A DNA stretch of 64,000 nt from Sulfitobacter alexandrii. GTDB lineage: Bacteria > Pseudomonadota > Alphaproteobacteria > Rhodobacterales > Rhodobacteraceae. A model generated the notes under the pieces. That model had not been told where the DNA came from. It saw only the letters and a program-made list of their open reading frames with translations, and made no database searches. The stretch spans positions 248,001-312,000 of the forward strand of contig NZ_CP018076.1 in NCBI RefSeq assembly GCF_001886735.1, in the 5' to 3' direction. This document shows, one piece after another, positions 34,499 to 43,838 of this stretch (position 1 is the stretch's first letter; each line of letters opens with the position of its first letter). The position numbers and the translations under genes were made by a program.

Positions 34499-35458
34499 TC
34501 AGCGGTTCGCGATCATCTCGGACTGACGGACAATCACTTCGGCCTGCTTGATGCTCGCGATGTCCACGAGCCGCCCCTTGTAGACGGTCGCCCCTTCGCC
34601 ATTGGCCTTGGCCTTTTCCATCGCCTCAAGGATCTCGCGCGCCTCTGCCACGGCCTCGTCGGACGGGGTGAAGACCTCGTTCGAAATGGCGATCTGCTTG
34701 GGGTGGATCGCCCACTTGCCGACCATGCCCAGCGTTGCGGAACGGCGCGCCTGCGCGCGGCAACCCTCGTCGTCGGAAAAGTCGCCGAAGGGGCCGTCGA
34801 CAGGCAGGATGCCGTGGGTCCGGCAGGCGGCGACGATGGCGGCCTGTGCCCAGTGCCACGGATCGGACCAGTGCTTCTGCCCGTCCCGCAGCATATAGTA
34901 GTTTTCCTGCGTGCCGCCGATGCCGGTCGTCTGCATGCCCATCGACGCGGCGAAATCGGCCGCGCCGAGGCTCATCGCTTCGAGTCGGGGAGACGACGCG
35001 GCGATCTCCTCGACGTGGGCGATACCGGCGGCGGATTCGATGATGACCTCCAGCGCGATCGGCTTGCTTCGCCCCTTGGCGCGCTCCACCGCGGTCACGA
35101 GCGCATCGACCGCGTAGACGTCCGCAGCGCACCCCACCTTGGGAATCATGATCATGTCGAGCCGTTCCGACGCCTGCTCGAGCAGATCGACAACGTCGCG
35201 GTACCAGTAGGGGGTGTCGAGGCTGTTGATCCGCACCGACAGCGTCTTGTTGCCCCAGTCGACGGAATTGATCGCCTCGATCACGTTGGCGCGGGCCATC
35301 TCCTTGTCATTCGGGCCGACCGAATCCTCGAGGTCGAGGTTGATCACGTCCGCCTCGGACGCCGCCATTTTCTCGAACAGCTTCTTGTTCGATCCGGGTC
35401 CGAAAAGCTGGCAGCGGTTCGGGCGGGCGGGCGGCGTGGGCTGAATGCGGAAAGACAT
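34499..35458 (-). CDS. mcl1: L-malyl-CoA/beta-methylmalyl-CoA lyase
   Basis: 319 residues from ATG at 35458. Of the HpcH/CitE aldolase fold: RCQLFGPGSNKKLFEKMA at the start, the acidic metal region VINLDLEDSVGPNDK (~38-52), LEVIIESAAGIAHVEEIA (~137-154) and GADFAA-type SLGAADFAASMGMQ. GKWAIHPKQIAI near the C-terminus is characteristic. Mcl1 cleaves L-malyl-CoA and beta-methylmalyl-CoA to glyoxylate plus acetyl- or propionyl-CoA in the ethylmalonyl-CoA pathway. Organisms using that route could assimilate acetyl-CoA from taurine this way. Divergent from dgcN, across a region with two AT-rich palindromes. Confidence 0.93.
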   Translation of the reverse strand: MSFRIQPTPPARPNRCQLFGPGSNKKLFEKMAASEADVINLDLEDSVGPNDKEMARANVIEAINSVDWGNKTLSVRINSLDTPYWYRDVVDLLEQASERLDMIMIPKVGCAADVYAVDALVTAVERAKGRSKPIALEVIIESAAGIAHVEEIAASSPRLEAMSLGAADFAASMGMQTTGIGGTQENYYMLRDGQKHWSDPWHWAQAAIVAACRTHGILPVDGPFGDFSDDEGCRAQARRSATLGMVGKWAIHPKQIAISNEVFTPSDEAVAEAREILEAMEKAKANGEGATVYKGRLVDIASIKQAEVIVRQSEMIANR

Positions 35459-35481
35459 GATGGTGCTCCCTCGTGGCGAAA

Positions 35482-35589
35482 CAATATTGCGGTTTTTCTC
35501 CGTTTGCAGATATGAAATTACGCAATGTGCTGCAAGCAGGATTTCGCAGGTGCAGCATCGGGCGCGGGGCCGCTTTGCAATAATATTGC
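35482..35589. promoter_or_regulatory. mcl1-dgcN divergent control region with two TATTGC-type palindromes
   Basis: CAATATTG (35482-35489, 24 bp before the mcl1 start) and the 13-bp palindrome GCAATAATATTGC (35577-35589) share a CAATATTGC-like core. TTTGCA elements also occur between them. Rhodobacteral mcl1 and related acyl-CoA genes are known targets of RamB/ScfR-type regulators whose sites contain TTTGC; whether these are such sites is inference. Confidence 0.4.
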
Positions 35590-35709
35590 GCATGTCGGAC
35601 AGTTGGCGCTGGATACTTGTCGCCTCGCTGCTATTCCTACTGGAATTGCAATCGCGTTGCGTGCGGGATAGCGCAACATGCGTAAAATCGAACCGAACGG
35701 AGAGCTGCC

Positions 35710-36711
35710 ATGATCGAGACCCCCTATCTGTTGTTCCTGGGCGATGCCCCCGACCAGCTCGCCGCCAAGGTGGCGCAGGGGATCAAGGACTGGCGTCCTG
35801 ACAACGCGGTGGGCCAGTTCCGCATGGATGGCTGCAAGGCCGATGTGGGCCTCAAGGACATGACGCTCGCCGAAGCCAAGGAAGCGGGTGCCAAGACGCT
35901 GGTGATCGGTGTGGCGAACCGCGGCGGCGTCATCTCCGCCGCCTGGAAGGAAGTCCTGGTCGAAGCGTTGAACATGGGCTTCGACCTTGCATCGGGCCTG
36001 CACAACCTGCTCTCCAAGGAAAAGGTGCTCGTCGCGGCGGCAGAACAGAACGGCCGTGCCCTGCATGACGTGCGCGTGCCCAACGTCGAGTATCCCATCG
36101 CGAACGGCAAGAAGCGGACCGGCAAGCGCGTGCTGGCCGTCGGCACCGACTGCTCCGTCGGCAAGATGTATACCGCGCTCGCACTGGATGCCGCGATGAA
36201 GAAGCGTGGCATGAAATCCAGCTTCCGCGCCACCGGCCAGACCGGGATCCTGATCACCGGCGAGGGCGTGCCGCTTGACGCCGTCATCGCCGACTTCATG
36301 GCCGGTTCGATCGAATATCTCACGCCCGACAACGATCCCGATCACTGGGACATCATCGAGGGGCAAGGCAGCCTCTTCCACGTCAGCTATTCCGGCGTCA
36401 CGCTGGCGCTGATCCACGGCGGGCAACCCGATGCCCTGATCCTCTGCCATGAACCCACGCGTCCGCACATGCGGGGCCTGCCGGATTACACGCCGCCCAC
36501 GCTCGAAGCCGTGCGCGACCTGTCCCTGACCATGGCGCGGGTCGCCAATCCCGACTGCAAGGTGGTCGGCATCTCGGTCAACACGCAGCATCTGTCGGAA
36601 CAGGAGGCAAAGGATTACCTCGCCAAGGTCGAGGCCGAAATGGGCCTGCCTGCCGTCGATCCCTTCCGTCATGGCGCTGACCGCCTTGCAGAGGCGCTAG
36701 AGGCGATCTGA
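35710..36711 (+). CDS. dgcN: DgcN-type N-acetyltransferase of D-glutamate catabolism (DUF1611)
   Basis: 333 residues with the DUF1611 signature: an N-terminal ~130-residue domain, then a P-loop region VGTDCSVGKMYTALALDAAM (~143-162), RATGQTGILITGEGVPLDAV and DIIEGQGSLFHVSYSGVTLA. DgcN works with DgcA in marine bacteria to convert D-glutamate to L-glutamate through N-acetyl intermediates. dgcA follows 44 bp downstream and a D-amino-acid transaminase ends the operon, which supports the call. Older annotation as NAD-dependent epimerase is unlikely. Confidence 0.82.
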   Translation: MIETPYLLFLGDAPDQLAAKVAQGIKDWRPDNAVGQFRMDGCKADVGLKDMTLAEAKEAGAKTLVIGVANRGGVISAAWKEVLVEALNMGFDLASGLHNLLSKEKVLVAAAEQNGRALHDVRVPNVEYPIANGKKRTGKRVLAVGTDCSVGKMYTALALDAAMKKRGMKSSFRATGQTGILITGEGVPLDAVIADFMAGSIEYLTPDNDPDHWDIIEGQGSLFHVSYSGVTLALIHGGQPDALILCHEPTRPHMRGLPDYTPPTLEAVRDLSLTMARVANPDCKVVGISVNTQHLSEQEAKDYLAKVEAEMGLPAVDPFRHGADRLAEALEAI

Positions 36712-36755
36712 ACCGCGCACCCGCGCGGTGCACACGACCAGATAAAGGAGCGATC

Positions 36756-37721
36756 ATGCGCATTGAAGTGAGCCGGGACGTCTTTCCGCTGGCGCAGGTC
36801 TTCACCATTTCCCGCGGTTCCCGGACGGAGGCGCAGGTGCTGACCGTCCGCGTGCAGGCGGATGACGTCACCGGCTGGGGCGAATGTGTGCCCTACGCCC
36901 GATATGACGAGACACTGGACAGCGTGGCGGCGCAAATCGAAGCGTTGAGCGGTGATATCACGCGCGACCGGCTGTACGATCTGCTGCCCGCCGGCGCGGC
37001 GCGGAACGCGGTCGACTGCGCCCTGTGGGATCTCGAGGCGAAACGCGCGGGCAAGCGTGTCTGGGAACTGGCCGGGCTCGCTGCGCCCAAGCCCGAGATC
37101 ACGGCCTACACCCTGTCGCTGGCCGACCCTGCCGAGATGCAGGCACAGGCCGCCAAGAACGCGCACCGCCCCCTTCTCAAGATCAAGCTGGGCACACCCG
37201 ACGACATGCCGCGGCTCGAAGCCGTGCGCGCCGGCGCGCCGAATTCGACCATCATCGTGGACGCCAATGAAGGCTGGTCGGCGGCGGTCTATGCCGACCT
37301 CGCGCCGCATCTGGTGCGCCTTGGCGTGGCGCTCGTGGAACAGCCCCTCCCCGCAGGCGAGGACGAGGCGCTGATCGGCATGGACCGGCCCGTGCCGGTC
37401 TGCGCGGACGAAAGCGCGCACGACTGTGCCAGTCTGCCGAAACTGAAGGGCAAGTACGACGTCGTGAACATCAAGCTCGACAAGACCGGCGGGCTGACCG
37501 AGGCATTGCGCCTGCGCGAAGCGGCGCTGGCAGAGGGCTACGACGTGATGGTCGGCTGCATGGTGGGCTCGTCGCTCGCGATGGCGCCCGCGACGCTGGT
37601 GGCGCAGGGGGCAAGGGTCGTCGACCTCGACGGACCGCTGCTGCTGGCAGAGGATCGCGAAACGCCGCTGGTCTTCGACGACAGGGGCGTGCATCCGCCG
37701 GACGCGGCGCTCTGGGGATAA
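36756..37721 (+). CDS. dgcA: N-acetyl-D-glutamate racemase DgcA (enolase superfamily, dipeptide-epimerase-like)
   Basis: 321 residues of the mandelate-racemase/muconate-lactonizing branch. An N-terminal capping domain is followed by a barrel with KIKLG (~146), metal ligands in TIIVDANEGW (Asp ~168), LVEQPLPAGEDEAL and CADESAHD, and the second catalytic lysine in VNIKLDKTGG (~237-246). Racemises a small acylated amino acid or dipeptide. With dgcN upstream, N-acetyl-glutamate is the likely substrate; an L-Ala-D/L-Glu epimerase is the alternative. Two bases separate it from the next gene. Confidence 0.82.
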   Translation: MRIEVSRDVFPLAQVFTISRGSRTEAQVLTVRVQADDVTGWGECVPYARYDETLDSVAAQIEALSGDITRDRLYDLLPAGAARNAVDCALWDLEAKRAGKRVWELAGLAAPKPEITAYTLSLADPAEMQAQAAKNAHRPLLKIKLGTPDDMPRLEAVRAGAPNSTIIVDANEGWSAAVYADLAPHLVRLGVALVEQPLPAGEDEALIGMDRPVPVCADESAHDCASLPKLKGKYDVVNIKLDKTGGLTEALRLREAALAEGYDVMVGCMVGSSLAMAPATLVAQGARVVDLDGPLLLAEDRETPLVFDDRGVHPPDAALWG

Positions 37722-37723
37722 GC

Positions 37724-38350
37724 ATGGATTTCGCGACGGTCTACGACTGCGAATTCCTGACCGCCCCCGGCGCACCGACCCGGTTCTGGTGTGGGCCGCA
37801 TGATCCCGACCCGCTGTGCATCCAGATCGGCGCGGTACGGCTGGGACTGACCGCGCCTTTCGCGGTGTCGGAACCGGTGGGCTGGTTTGTCGAACCCCGA
37901 GACCGGGACGGTGCCATCGCCGCGGTGGACCCGCTGGTGACGCGGCTGTGCGGGATCGACGACGCGCTGCTGGCGCGCGAAGGCATCGCGCTCGTCGACG
38001 CGCTCGGCCATCTTTCGGAATTCGCCCGGGACGGCCTTCTGCTGGCCTGGGGCAAGGACGACCTGCTTGGCCTCGCCCCGTCGCTTTTCGTGCAGGGCCT
38101 GACCTGTCCGATCCCGCCAGCCCGGTTTCGCAATGCAACCGCGCTTCTGATCGCGGCCGGCGAAAGCGCGGAGACCGTTCACGGCTTGCGCAGCAATACG
38201 ATTTGTGACCACTACGGCCTGAAGGCACCGGGCCCGGCCCACGATGCCCGCGCCGATGCCGCCGGCGTGGCCACCGCGCTGAGCCACCTTTTGCAGACCG
38301 GGCGACTGCGGCCCGCAGATATCACCGGGCTTGCCCCGGCACGAGGTTGA
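37724..38350 (+). CDS. DEDD-type 3'-5' exonuclease-like protein
   Basis: 208 residues. TVYDCEFL near the N-terminus supplies the Asp-x-Glu of motif I, and HDARADAAGVATAL (~175-190) resembles motif III of DnaQ/RNase T exonucleases. The motif II aspartate is less clear. Starts 2 bp after dgcA and ends 11 bp before the transaminase gene, so it is in the D-amino-acid operon although its predicted chemistry is nucleic-acid hydrolysis. The target is unknown. Confidence 0.72.
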   Translation: MDFATVYDCEFLTAPGAPTRFWCGPHDPDPLCIQIGAVRLGLTAPFAVSEPVGWFVEPRDRDGAIAAVDPLVTRLCGIDDALLAREGIALVDALGHLSEFARDGLLLAWGKDDLLGLAPSLFVQGLTCPIPPARFRNATALLIAAGESAETVHGLRSNTICDHYGLKAPGPAHDARADAAGVATALSHLLQTGRLRPADITGLAPARG

Positions 38351-38361
38351 GAGGAAACGAG

Positions 38362-39222
38362 ATGACCCGTACCGTCTATGTCAACGGCCAGTACCTGCCC
38401 GAAACCGAAGCTACCGTGTCCATCTTCGACCGCGGTTTCCTGATGGCCGATGGCGTCTACGAGGTCACGTCCGTACTGGATGGCAAGCTGATCGACTTTG
38501 ACGGCCATGCCATCCGTCTCAGCCGGTCGCTCAACGAGCTCGAGATGAAGAACCCGATCAGCAAGGCCGACCTGCTTGAGGTACACCGCGAGCTGGTGCG
38601 CCTCAACGAGATCGAGGAAGGGCTGGTCTATCTCCAGATCACCCGAGGGTCCGACGGAGACCGCGATTTTGCCTATCCCGCGCCCGAGACCGAGCCGACC
38701 ATCGTCCTGTTCACGCAGAACAAGCCGGGGCTGGCCGACAATCCCGCCGCGCGCAAGGGGGCCAAGGTCATCAGCATCGAGGACATCCGCTGGGGTCGCC
38801 GCGACATCAAGACGGTGCAGCTGCTCTATCCGTCCATGGGCAAGATGATGGCCAAGAAGGCCGGCTGCGACGACGCCTGGATGGTCCAGGACGGCTACGT
38901 GACCGAGGGCACGTCGAACAACGCCTATATCGTGAAGGGCAACAAGATCATCACCCGCGCCCTCGGCAACGAGATCCTGCACGGCATCACACGTGCCGCG
39001 GTGCTGCGCTTCGCCCGCGAGGCGCAGATGGAAATCGAAGAGCGCAATTTCACCATCGACGAGGCCAAGGAGGCGGATGAAGCCTTTACCACGTCGGCCT
39101 CGGCGTTCGTCATGCCTGTGGTGGAAATCGACGGCGTGGCGCTGGGCGACGGTACGCCGGGCCGCGTGGCCCCGCGCCTGCGCGAGATCTACCTCGACGA
39201 GATGCGCAAGAAGGCAGTCTGA
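38362..39222 (+). CDS. dat: D-amino-acid transaminase
   Basis: 286 residues from ATG at 38362. Class-IV PLP fold: VYVNGQYLPETEATVSIFDR and GFLMADGVYEV at the start, the Schiff-base lysine probably in WGRRDIKTVQLL (~147-158), and VTEGTSNNAYIVKGN (~179-193). Exchanges amino groups between D-amino acids and 2-oxo acids, commonly producing D-glutamate or D-alanine, and so connects with DgcN/DgcA upstream. Branched-chain transaminases share the fold, but the short length and the DIK context favour D-amino-acid transaminase. Ends 7 bp from the convergent RTX-like gene. Confidence 0.88.
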   Translation: MTRTVYVNGQYLPETEATVSIFDRGFLMADGVYEVTSVLDGKLIDFDGHAIRLSRSLNELEMKNPISKADLLEVHRELVRLNEIEEGLVYLQITRGSDGDRDFAYPAPETEPTIVLFTQNKPGLADNPAARKGAKVISIEDIRWGRRDIKTVQLLYPSMGKMMAKKAGCDDAWMVQDGYVTEGTSNNAYIVKGNKIITRALGNEILHGITRAAVLRFAREAQMEIEERNFTIDEAKEADEAFTTSASAFVMPVVEIDGVALGDGTPGRVAPRLREIYLDEMRKKAV

Positions 39223-39229
39223 CCCACGG

Positions 39230-40294
39230 TTAGGCAGCGGTCACGACAGTTGCCTGCGGCGGGGCGACGATGTCTACGTCGTCGATATCCGCCTCTTGCA
39301 GGCCCTGGAGGATGGCCAGCGCCTCGCCGCCCCGGCTGACGATTACGCTATCCAGCGTTCGGTTGTACCTCAGGTCAATGTCAAAGGACGCGCCGGGTTC
39401 GGGACGGGGGGAAAAGCTGACTTCCAGCACGTCTTCTGCGGTGTCGAAATCCGTGATTTGTATGGCATCCTGGTCGCCGTGGCCGTAAGACCGGCGGACG
39501 TCGATCAGGTCCGCACCAGCGCCCCCAGTCACGACATCGCCGTTGTCGGCGGAGATGGCGTCATCGCCGTTGCCGCCGAAGATGGTGTCGCCGATCGGCT
39601 GGGTCGGATCGTCGGGCCGTCTGTCAATGGCGGACAGGGTGTCGTCGCCATCGTCCCCGTACAGCACGTCAGCGCCGTAGCCATCACGAATCTCGTCGTT
39701 TCCGGCGCCCCCGTAAATCGTATCGTCGCCAAAGGTGCGACCGCTGTAGGATACAGCGTCATCGTCGCCGGCGCCCAATAGGATCAGGTCGTCGCCCGAG
39801 CTGCCATCGACCGAGTCGTCGCCGGAGCCGGCATAAACCGTGTCGTCACCCGCTCCCGCGTTGATGTTATCATTGCCCCCGCGCGCGCGGATCAGGTCAT
39901 CGCCGCCGTCGCCCACGGGGTTGTCATTGCCTTCGCCGGTGTCGATCGTGTCGTTCCCGTCGCCACCCAGCACCTGATCGTCGCCGTCAAAGCTGATCAC
40001 GCTGTCGTCGCCCGGCCCGCCGGAAAGCGTATCGGCTGCATCGCTGCCGACCAGCGTATCGTCGCCGCCCCAGCCGCGTACGATCCCGCCCTCATCGCGG
40101 CTGTAGATCACTTCGTCGTTTCTCGTGCCAGTGAAATTGCCGTCATCCTCGGGGACCACGATCTGGTCCGGGCCGGTCTCGTCGGATGGTGTAGGTGTCG
40201 GGCCTGCATCGTTCTGTTCGGCCTCGTCGTCATTGTCGGTCAGGCCGATGAACAGTCCGAGGCCAAGCAGCGCGGGAAGCAGGTAGAGCAGCAT
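39230..40294 (-). CDS. Membrane-anchored RTX-like acidic repeat protein
   Basis: 354 residues from ATG at 40294. A short hydrophobic segment at the very N-terminus (LLYLLPALLGLGLFIGL) acts as an anchor or signal. An acidic linker follows, then about 200 residues of Asp/Gly-rich calcium-binding nonapeptides (such as GGDDTLVGSDAADTLSGG), and a C-terminal beta domain (~270-354). An open reading frame extends further upstream but would overlap the transporter gene; the ATG start with membrane segment is preferred. Such N-terminally anchored RTX proteins recur in Rhodobacteraceae; function unknown. Convergent with dat. Confidence 0.75.
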   Translation of the reverse strand: MLLYLLPALLGLGLFIGLTDNDDEAEQNDAGPTPTPSDETGPDQIVVPEDDGNFTGTRNDEVIYSRDEGGIVRGWGGDDTLVGSDAADTLSGGPGDDSVISFDGDDQVLGGDGNDTIDTGEGNDNPVGDGGDDLIRARGGNDNINAGAGDDTVYAGSGDDSVDGSSGDDLILLGAGDDDAVSYSGRTFGDDTIYGGAGNDEIRDGYGADVLYGDDGDDTLSAIDRRPDDPTQPIGDTIFGGNGDDAISADNGDVVTGGAGADLIDVRRSYGHGDQDAIQITDFDTAEDVLEVSFSPRPEPGASFDIDLRYNRTLDSVIVSRGGEALAILQGLQEADIDDVDIVAPPQATVVTAA

Positions 40295-40443
40295 GAAGAT
40301 CCAATCGTTGACATTTGAAGCGTCGAAAACATGGGCAGGTCTCGGGCCGTAGTCAACAAACGCCGCCCTTGCTCCCTGTCTTGCGAAACAATGCGGTGCA
40401 AGGAGGCGGGATCGTATCTGATCAGTGTTCAATGCGCGGGTCC

Positions 40444-40475
40444 AAAAAAAAGGGGCCGCGTCGCGCGCGGCCCCC
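40444..40475 (-). terminator. Rho-independent terminator of the solute-binding protein gene
   Basis: On the minus strand, a GC-rich stem pairs GGGGCCGCG with CGCGGCCCC around a small loop and is followed by eight Ts. It lies about 22 bp after the stop of the solute-binding protein. Confidence 0.9.
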
Positions 40476-40497
40476 CGGTTCAGCGATGGATCGGCGC

Positions 40498-42180
40498 CTA
40501 GGCGTCGCCTGTCCAAGCCATCCGCGCCGGGTGGTATTCGAACCCGATGTGGTGCGCCGCGCCGACCAGGCCTTCCTTGGTGTGGTTGTACAGCGACCGC
40601 CAGTAGGGCTGGATCGTCACGCCATCCTCCTGCAGCATCGCCTCGCCCTTGGCCATCAGCTCGCGGCGCTTGTCCACGTCCGCCGTCGCCAGCGCCTCGG
40701 ACAGCAATGCGTCGAACTCGGGGTTGGAATAGCCGAACTCGTTCCACGCCTCGCCCGTGCGATAGGCCAGCGCCCAGATTTGCACACCCAGCGGACGCGC
40801 GTTCCAGTTGGTCGAGCTGAACGGATACTTGGTCCAGTCGTTCCAGAAGGTCGAACCGGGAAGGATGGTCCGCTTGACGTTGATGCCGGCGTCCCGCAAC
40901 TGCGCCGCCACCGCATCGGTGGTGTCCTTGCGCCATGCATCGTCGATCGAGAACAACTCGTGCTCGAAGTCGCCGTAGCCCGCTTCTTCCATCAGCGCCT
41001 TGGCGGCGGCGGGGTCGACCTTGAGCGGCGGCAGTTCCGCGTATTCGGGGTGCATCGGGCCGACGTGGTGGTTCGCGGCGACGATGCCGCGACCGGCATA
41101 GCCCAGTTCAAGCAGGATCTCGTTGTCCACGGCCATCGAAATGGCCTGGCGCACGCGCTTGTCCTCGTAAGGGCGCTTGCCATCGACTTCGGCCAGCTGG
41201 TTCGGCCGGATGACGATGGTCGCGGCGGTTGCGATCTCGTTCTGCACCCAGCCGTCCAGGGTGTTCATGATGTCGATGTATTCGCCTTCCATGGAGTAGA
41301 ACGCGTCCACTTCCTCGGCTTCGGCGGCGGCGATCCACGCCGACGGGTCGGTGCCGTAGTCGATGTACTCCAGCCGGTCGATATAGGGCCCGCCATAGAC
41401 ATCCGTTCCCCACCACGTGTGATCGGGGTTCTTGACCAGCACACCCTTCACGCCGACTTCGAGCGATTCAGGCAGGTAGGGGCCGGTGCCGACCGGGTTG
41501 TCGACCATGTTGTTCGCATCGAAGTCCGCCGGGACGATGGCGGCGGGATAGTCGGCCATGCCAGGGATCAGCGTGATGTCCGACACCGGCAGCTTCAGCT
41601 TGACGGTGTGGCTGTCCACCACTTCGATCGCACCTTCGATGGCCTGACCGGTTTCCTCGTCGATGAGCGATGCAAAGCGTCCCGCCATCGAGTTGCCTTC
41701 GAGCGACTTGTCGCACCAGCCGGTGATGTTGCGCGCGACGTCTTCGGCAGTGAAATCGTCACCGTTGTTCCATTTCACGCCCTGACGGACATTCAGCGTA
41801 TATTCGGTCGCGTCGTCGTTGATTTCCCAGCTTTCCAGCAGGGCGGGGGTGAATGTCCCGTCGTTCTCCCAGATCGCGAGATACTCCAGCCACCCGCGCG
41901 AGAAGTTGGCGATCTGTGACCAGTCGTAGGTGCGCGGATCCTTCAGCGCGCGGACCTCCATCTGCATCCGGACGGTGCCGCCTTCCTTCATGTTGGCGTG
42001 GGCGTCCGCATAGGCGGGCGGGGCCATGCCGATCATGCCGTAGGCGGTCGCCGCGGTCGCGCCGAATGCGCTGGCGAGCGCCAGGAATTCCCGCCGGTTC
42101 ACCGGGTTCTTCCGCGCGGATTCCGCGGATTCCAGAATGGATTGCGGAAGCGGTCTCCCGGTACGTGTCAAATATTCCAT
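40498..42180 (-). CDS. Family-5 ABC transporter substrate-binding protein (dipeptide/oligopeptide type) with Tat signal
   Basis: 560 residues from ATG at 42180. The N-terminal ~60 residues contain a twin-arginine signal, [19 protein letters not shown], after an unusually long n-region of about 27 residues; cleavage is near AYADA. The mature part is SBP_bac_5: [39 protein letters not shown] (~130-148), NPVGTGPY (~222-229) and [12 protein letters not shown] near the end. It binds a peptide or similar ligand in the periplasm. No permease or ATPase gene adjoins it; a strong terminator follows immediately, so it is an orphan receptor here. Confidence 0.9.
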   Translation of the reverse strand: MEYLTRTGRPLPQSILESAESARKNPVNRREFLALASAFGATAATAYGMIGMAPPAYADAHANMKEGGTVRMQMEVRALKDPRTYDWSQIANFSRGWLEYLAIWENDGTFTPALLESWEINDDATEYTLNVRQGVKWNNGDDFTAEDVARNITGWCDKSLEGNSMAGRFASLIDEETGQAIEGAIEVVDSHTVKLKLPVSDITLIPGMADYPAAIVPADFDANNMVDNPVGTGPYLPESLEVGVKGVLVKNPDHTWWGTDVYGGPYIDRLEYIDYGTDPSAWIAAAEAEEVDAFYSMEGEYIDIMNTLDGWVQNEIATAATIVIRPNQLAEVDGKRPYEDKRVRQAISMAVDNEILLELGYAGRGIVAANHHVGPMHPEYAELPPLKVDPAAAKALMEEAGYGDFEHELFSIDDAWRKDTTDAVAAQLRDAGINVKRTILPGSTFWNDWTKYPFSSTNWNARPLGVQIWALAYRTGEAWNEFGYSNPEFDALLSEALATADVDKRRELMAKGEAMLQEDGVTIQPYWRSLYNHTKEGLVGAAHHIGFEYHPARMAWTGDA

Positions 42181-42725
42181 ATTCTTCCTCTCTGTTGTCG
42201 GAGACCCTTTGGGGGCCGCCGTTGCGGTGCCCCGATCGGACACCGGGTAGCGCAGTTGATCTGCATCTGTGTGTTCACGGCCCGGTGGGCGCGCGCGAAG
42301 TGTCACGCAGTCCGACCTTCGAGGTCAAGCCCGACGCGCCATTTTGGCAGGTCGGGATCCTCAGGCCCAAGGCCGCCAAGCAGGGTCCGGCACGCGATGA
42401 ACAATGCGGTTCTTCCTCTCGCGGTGACGGGCCGGAAGGGAACCGGCGGGTGCATCGACACGAAAACCGGCATTTCGGCGGCGCGATCTGTCGCCCCCGA
42501 CAAAGCGGCAAGCGGCGAAATCACGTTCTCGGGGTTCGCGTCCCATCGGGAGGCCCCCCGGCATCGACCCCGGTCGCGGCGTGCTACGTTCCCAAAAAAA
42601 TGTCGCTTTCCCGCCGGTGCTGACAGCCAGACCTGGCGGAGGGGGCGGCGCCCTGTCGAATCTTCCGCGCCCGATGCGGCGCGCAAGGCCTTTACCCGGC
42701 CGGAAAATTCGGTCACCGATGCGGC
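42181..42725. other. 545-bp region without a convincing gene
   Basis: Between divergently oriented genes. The part next to the solute-binding protein holds a GC-rich hairpin (42211-42233, arms GGGGCACCGC and GCGGCGGCCCC on the minus strand) in its leader. Arginine-rich open frames cross the rest, but none has a ribosome-binding site with a recognisable product. Confidence 0.55.
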
Positions 42726-43625
42726 ATGAACGACCAACTCAAGGGCCTGCTCATCACGCTGTTCGGCGTGCTTTGCATCGTTCCCGACTCCCTTTTTGTC
42801 AGGCTGATCGACGCGCCGGCGCTCGCCATCGCGTTCTGGCGCGCACTGCTGGTGGGCCTGATGATCGCGGTCGGGCTGATGGCGTGGCAGGGCACCGCGC
42901 CTTTCCGGACCTTCCTGCGCACGGGCTGGCCGGGCCTGATATACGTCGTCGCCATGGGGACGACCGGCGTGCTCTTCGTGCTGGCGGTCAGCCTGACATC
43001 GGTGGCCAACGTGGTCTTCATCATCGCGTCCCTGCCGGTGTTCGCCGCGCTCTTCAGCCGCATCGCGCTGGGAGAGCGGCTGAGCCCGCGGATGTACCTG
43101 ACGATGGCGGCGGTGCTGCCGGGGCTGGCGGTGATTGCCTACGGGTCGGGCGAAACGGCGAACGCCTCGCTGGCGGGGGATCTTCTGGCGCTTGCGATTT
43201 CCGCGCTATTCGCCGCGGGCCTGACGGCCGTGCGGCTGGTCCGTCAGGTCTCCATGGTGCCGGGGGTGGCGATGGGGTACGTGCTCGGGGCGCTGGTGAT
43301 CCTGCCCTGGGCACAGCCCCTCGCGATGCCGGTCGATCAGGCGCCGCTGGTGGCGATGCATGCGGCGCTGATCCTGGGCAGTTCCGTGCTGCTGGCGCTC
43401 GGGCCGCGCTACATCACCTCTGCCGAGGTGGGGCTTCTGATCCTGCTGGAATCCGTTTTCGCCCCCCTGCTGGCATGGTACTTCGTCGGCGAAGATCCCG
43501 GCGCCTACGCGCTCCTTGGTGGGTCCATCGTGGTCGGGGCGCTGTTCGCGTCGAATCTCGTTGTGCTGGCACGGCGCAAGCGGCGCCGCCCGGTGACACA
43601 CCCGGACCGGCCGACCCTGCACTGA
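42726..43625 (+). CDS. EamA/DMT-superfamily transporter
   Basis: 299 residues, ten predicted membrane helices in two EamA repeats (~1-140 and ~150-285). The second repeat ends with ITSAEVGLLILLESVFAPLL, the usual glutamate-bearing helix, and an Arg/Lys-rich cytoplasmic tail. Exporter of an unknown metabolite. ATG at 42726; no operon partner. Confidence 0.88.
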   Translation: MNDQLKGLLITLFGVLCIVPDSLFVRLIDAPALAIAFWRALLVGLMIAVGLMAWQGTAPFRTFLRTGWPGLIYVVAMGTTGVLFVLAVSLTSVANVVFIIASLPVFAALFSRIALGERLSPRMYLTMAAVLPGLAVIAYGSGETANASLAGDLLALAISALFAAGLTAVRLVRQVSMVPGVAMGYVLGALVILPWAQPLAMPVDQAPLVAMHAALILGSSVLLALGPRYITSAEVGLLILLESVFAPLLAWYFVGEDPGAYALLGGSIVVGALFASNLVVLARRKRRRPVTHPDRPTLH

Positions 43626-43838
43626 AACATGCGGTACTGGGCCGCCATGGCACTTGATCCCCGCCGCCAACCCTCCTATACCGCGCCCATCCGGAATCGC
43701 GCCACAGCGGCTCCGGTGCTTTGCGTTATGCGCAGGCGACAAGGAATATGATGCTACCTCCGGTGGGCCACCTCCCTTGCGGGAACACGGTGTAGACCCG
43801 ACAGACAGACCGAAGCTCTTGGATCGGAAAATCAACTT

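Noticed and set aside
42303..42737. 144-codon minus-strand open frame in the 545-bp gap
   Set aside because: Arginine-rich product with no recognisable pattern or ribosome-binding site, and it overlaps the EamA start.
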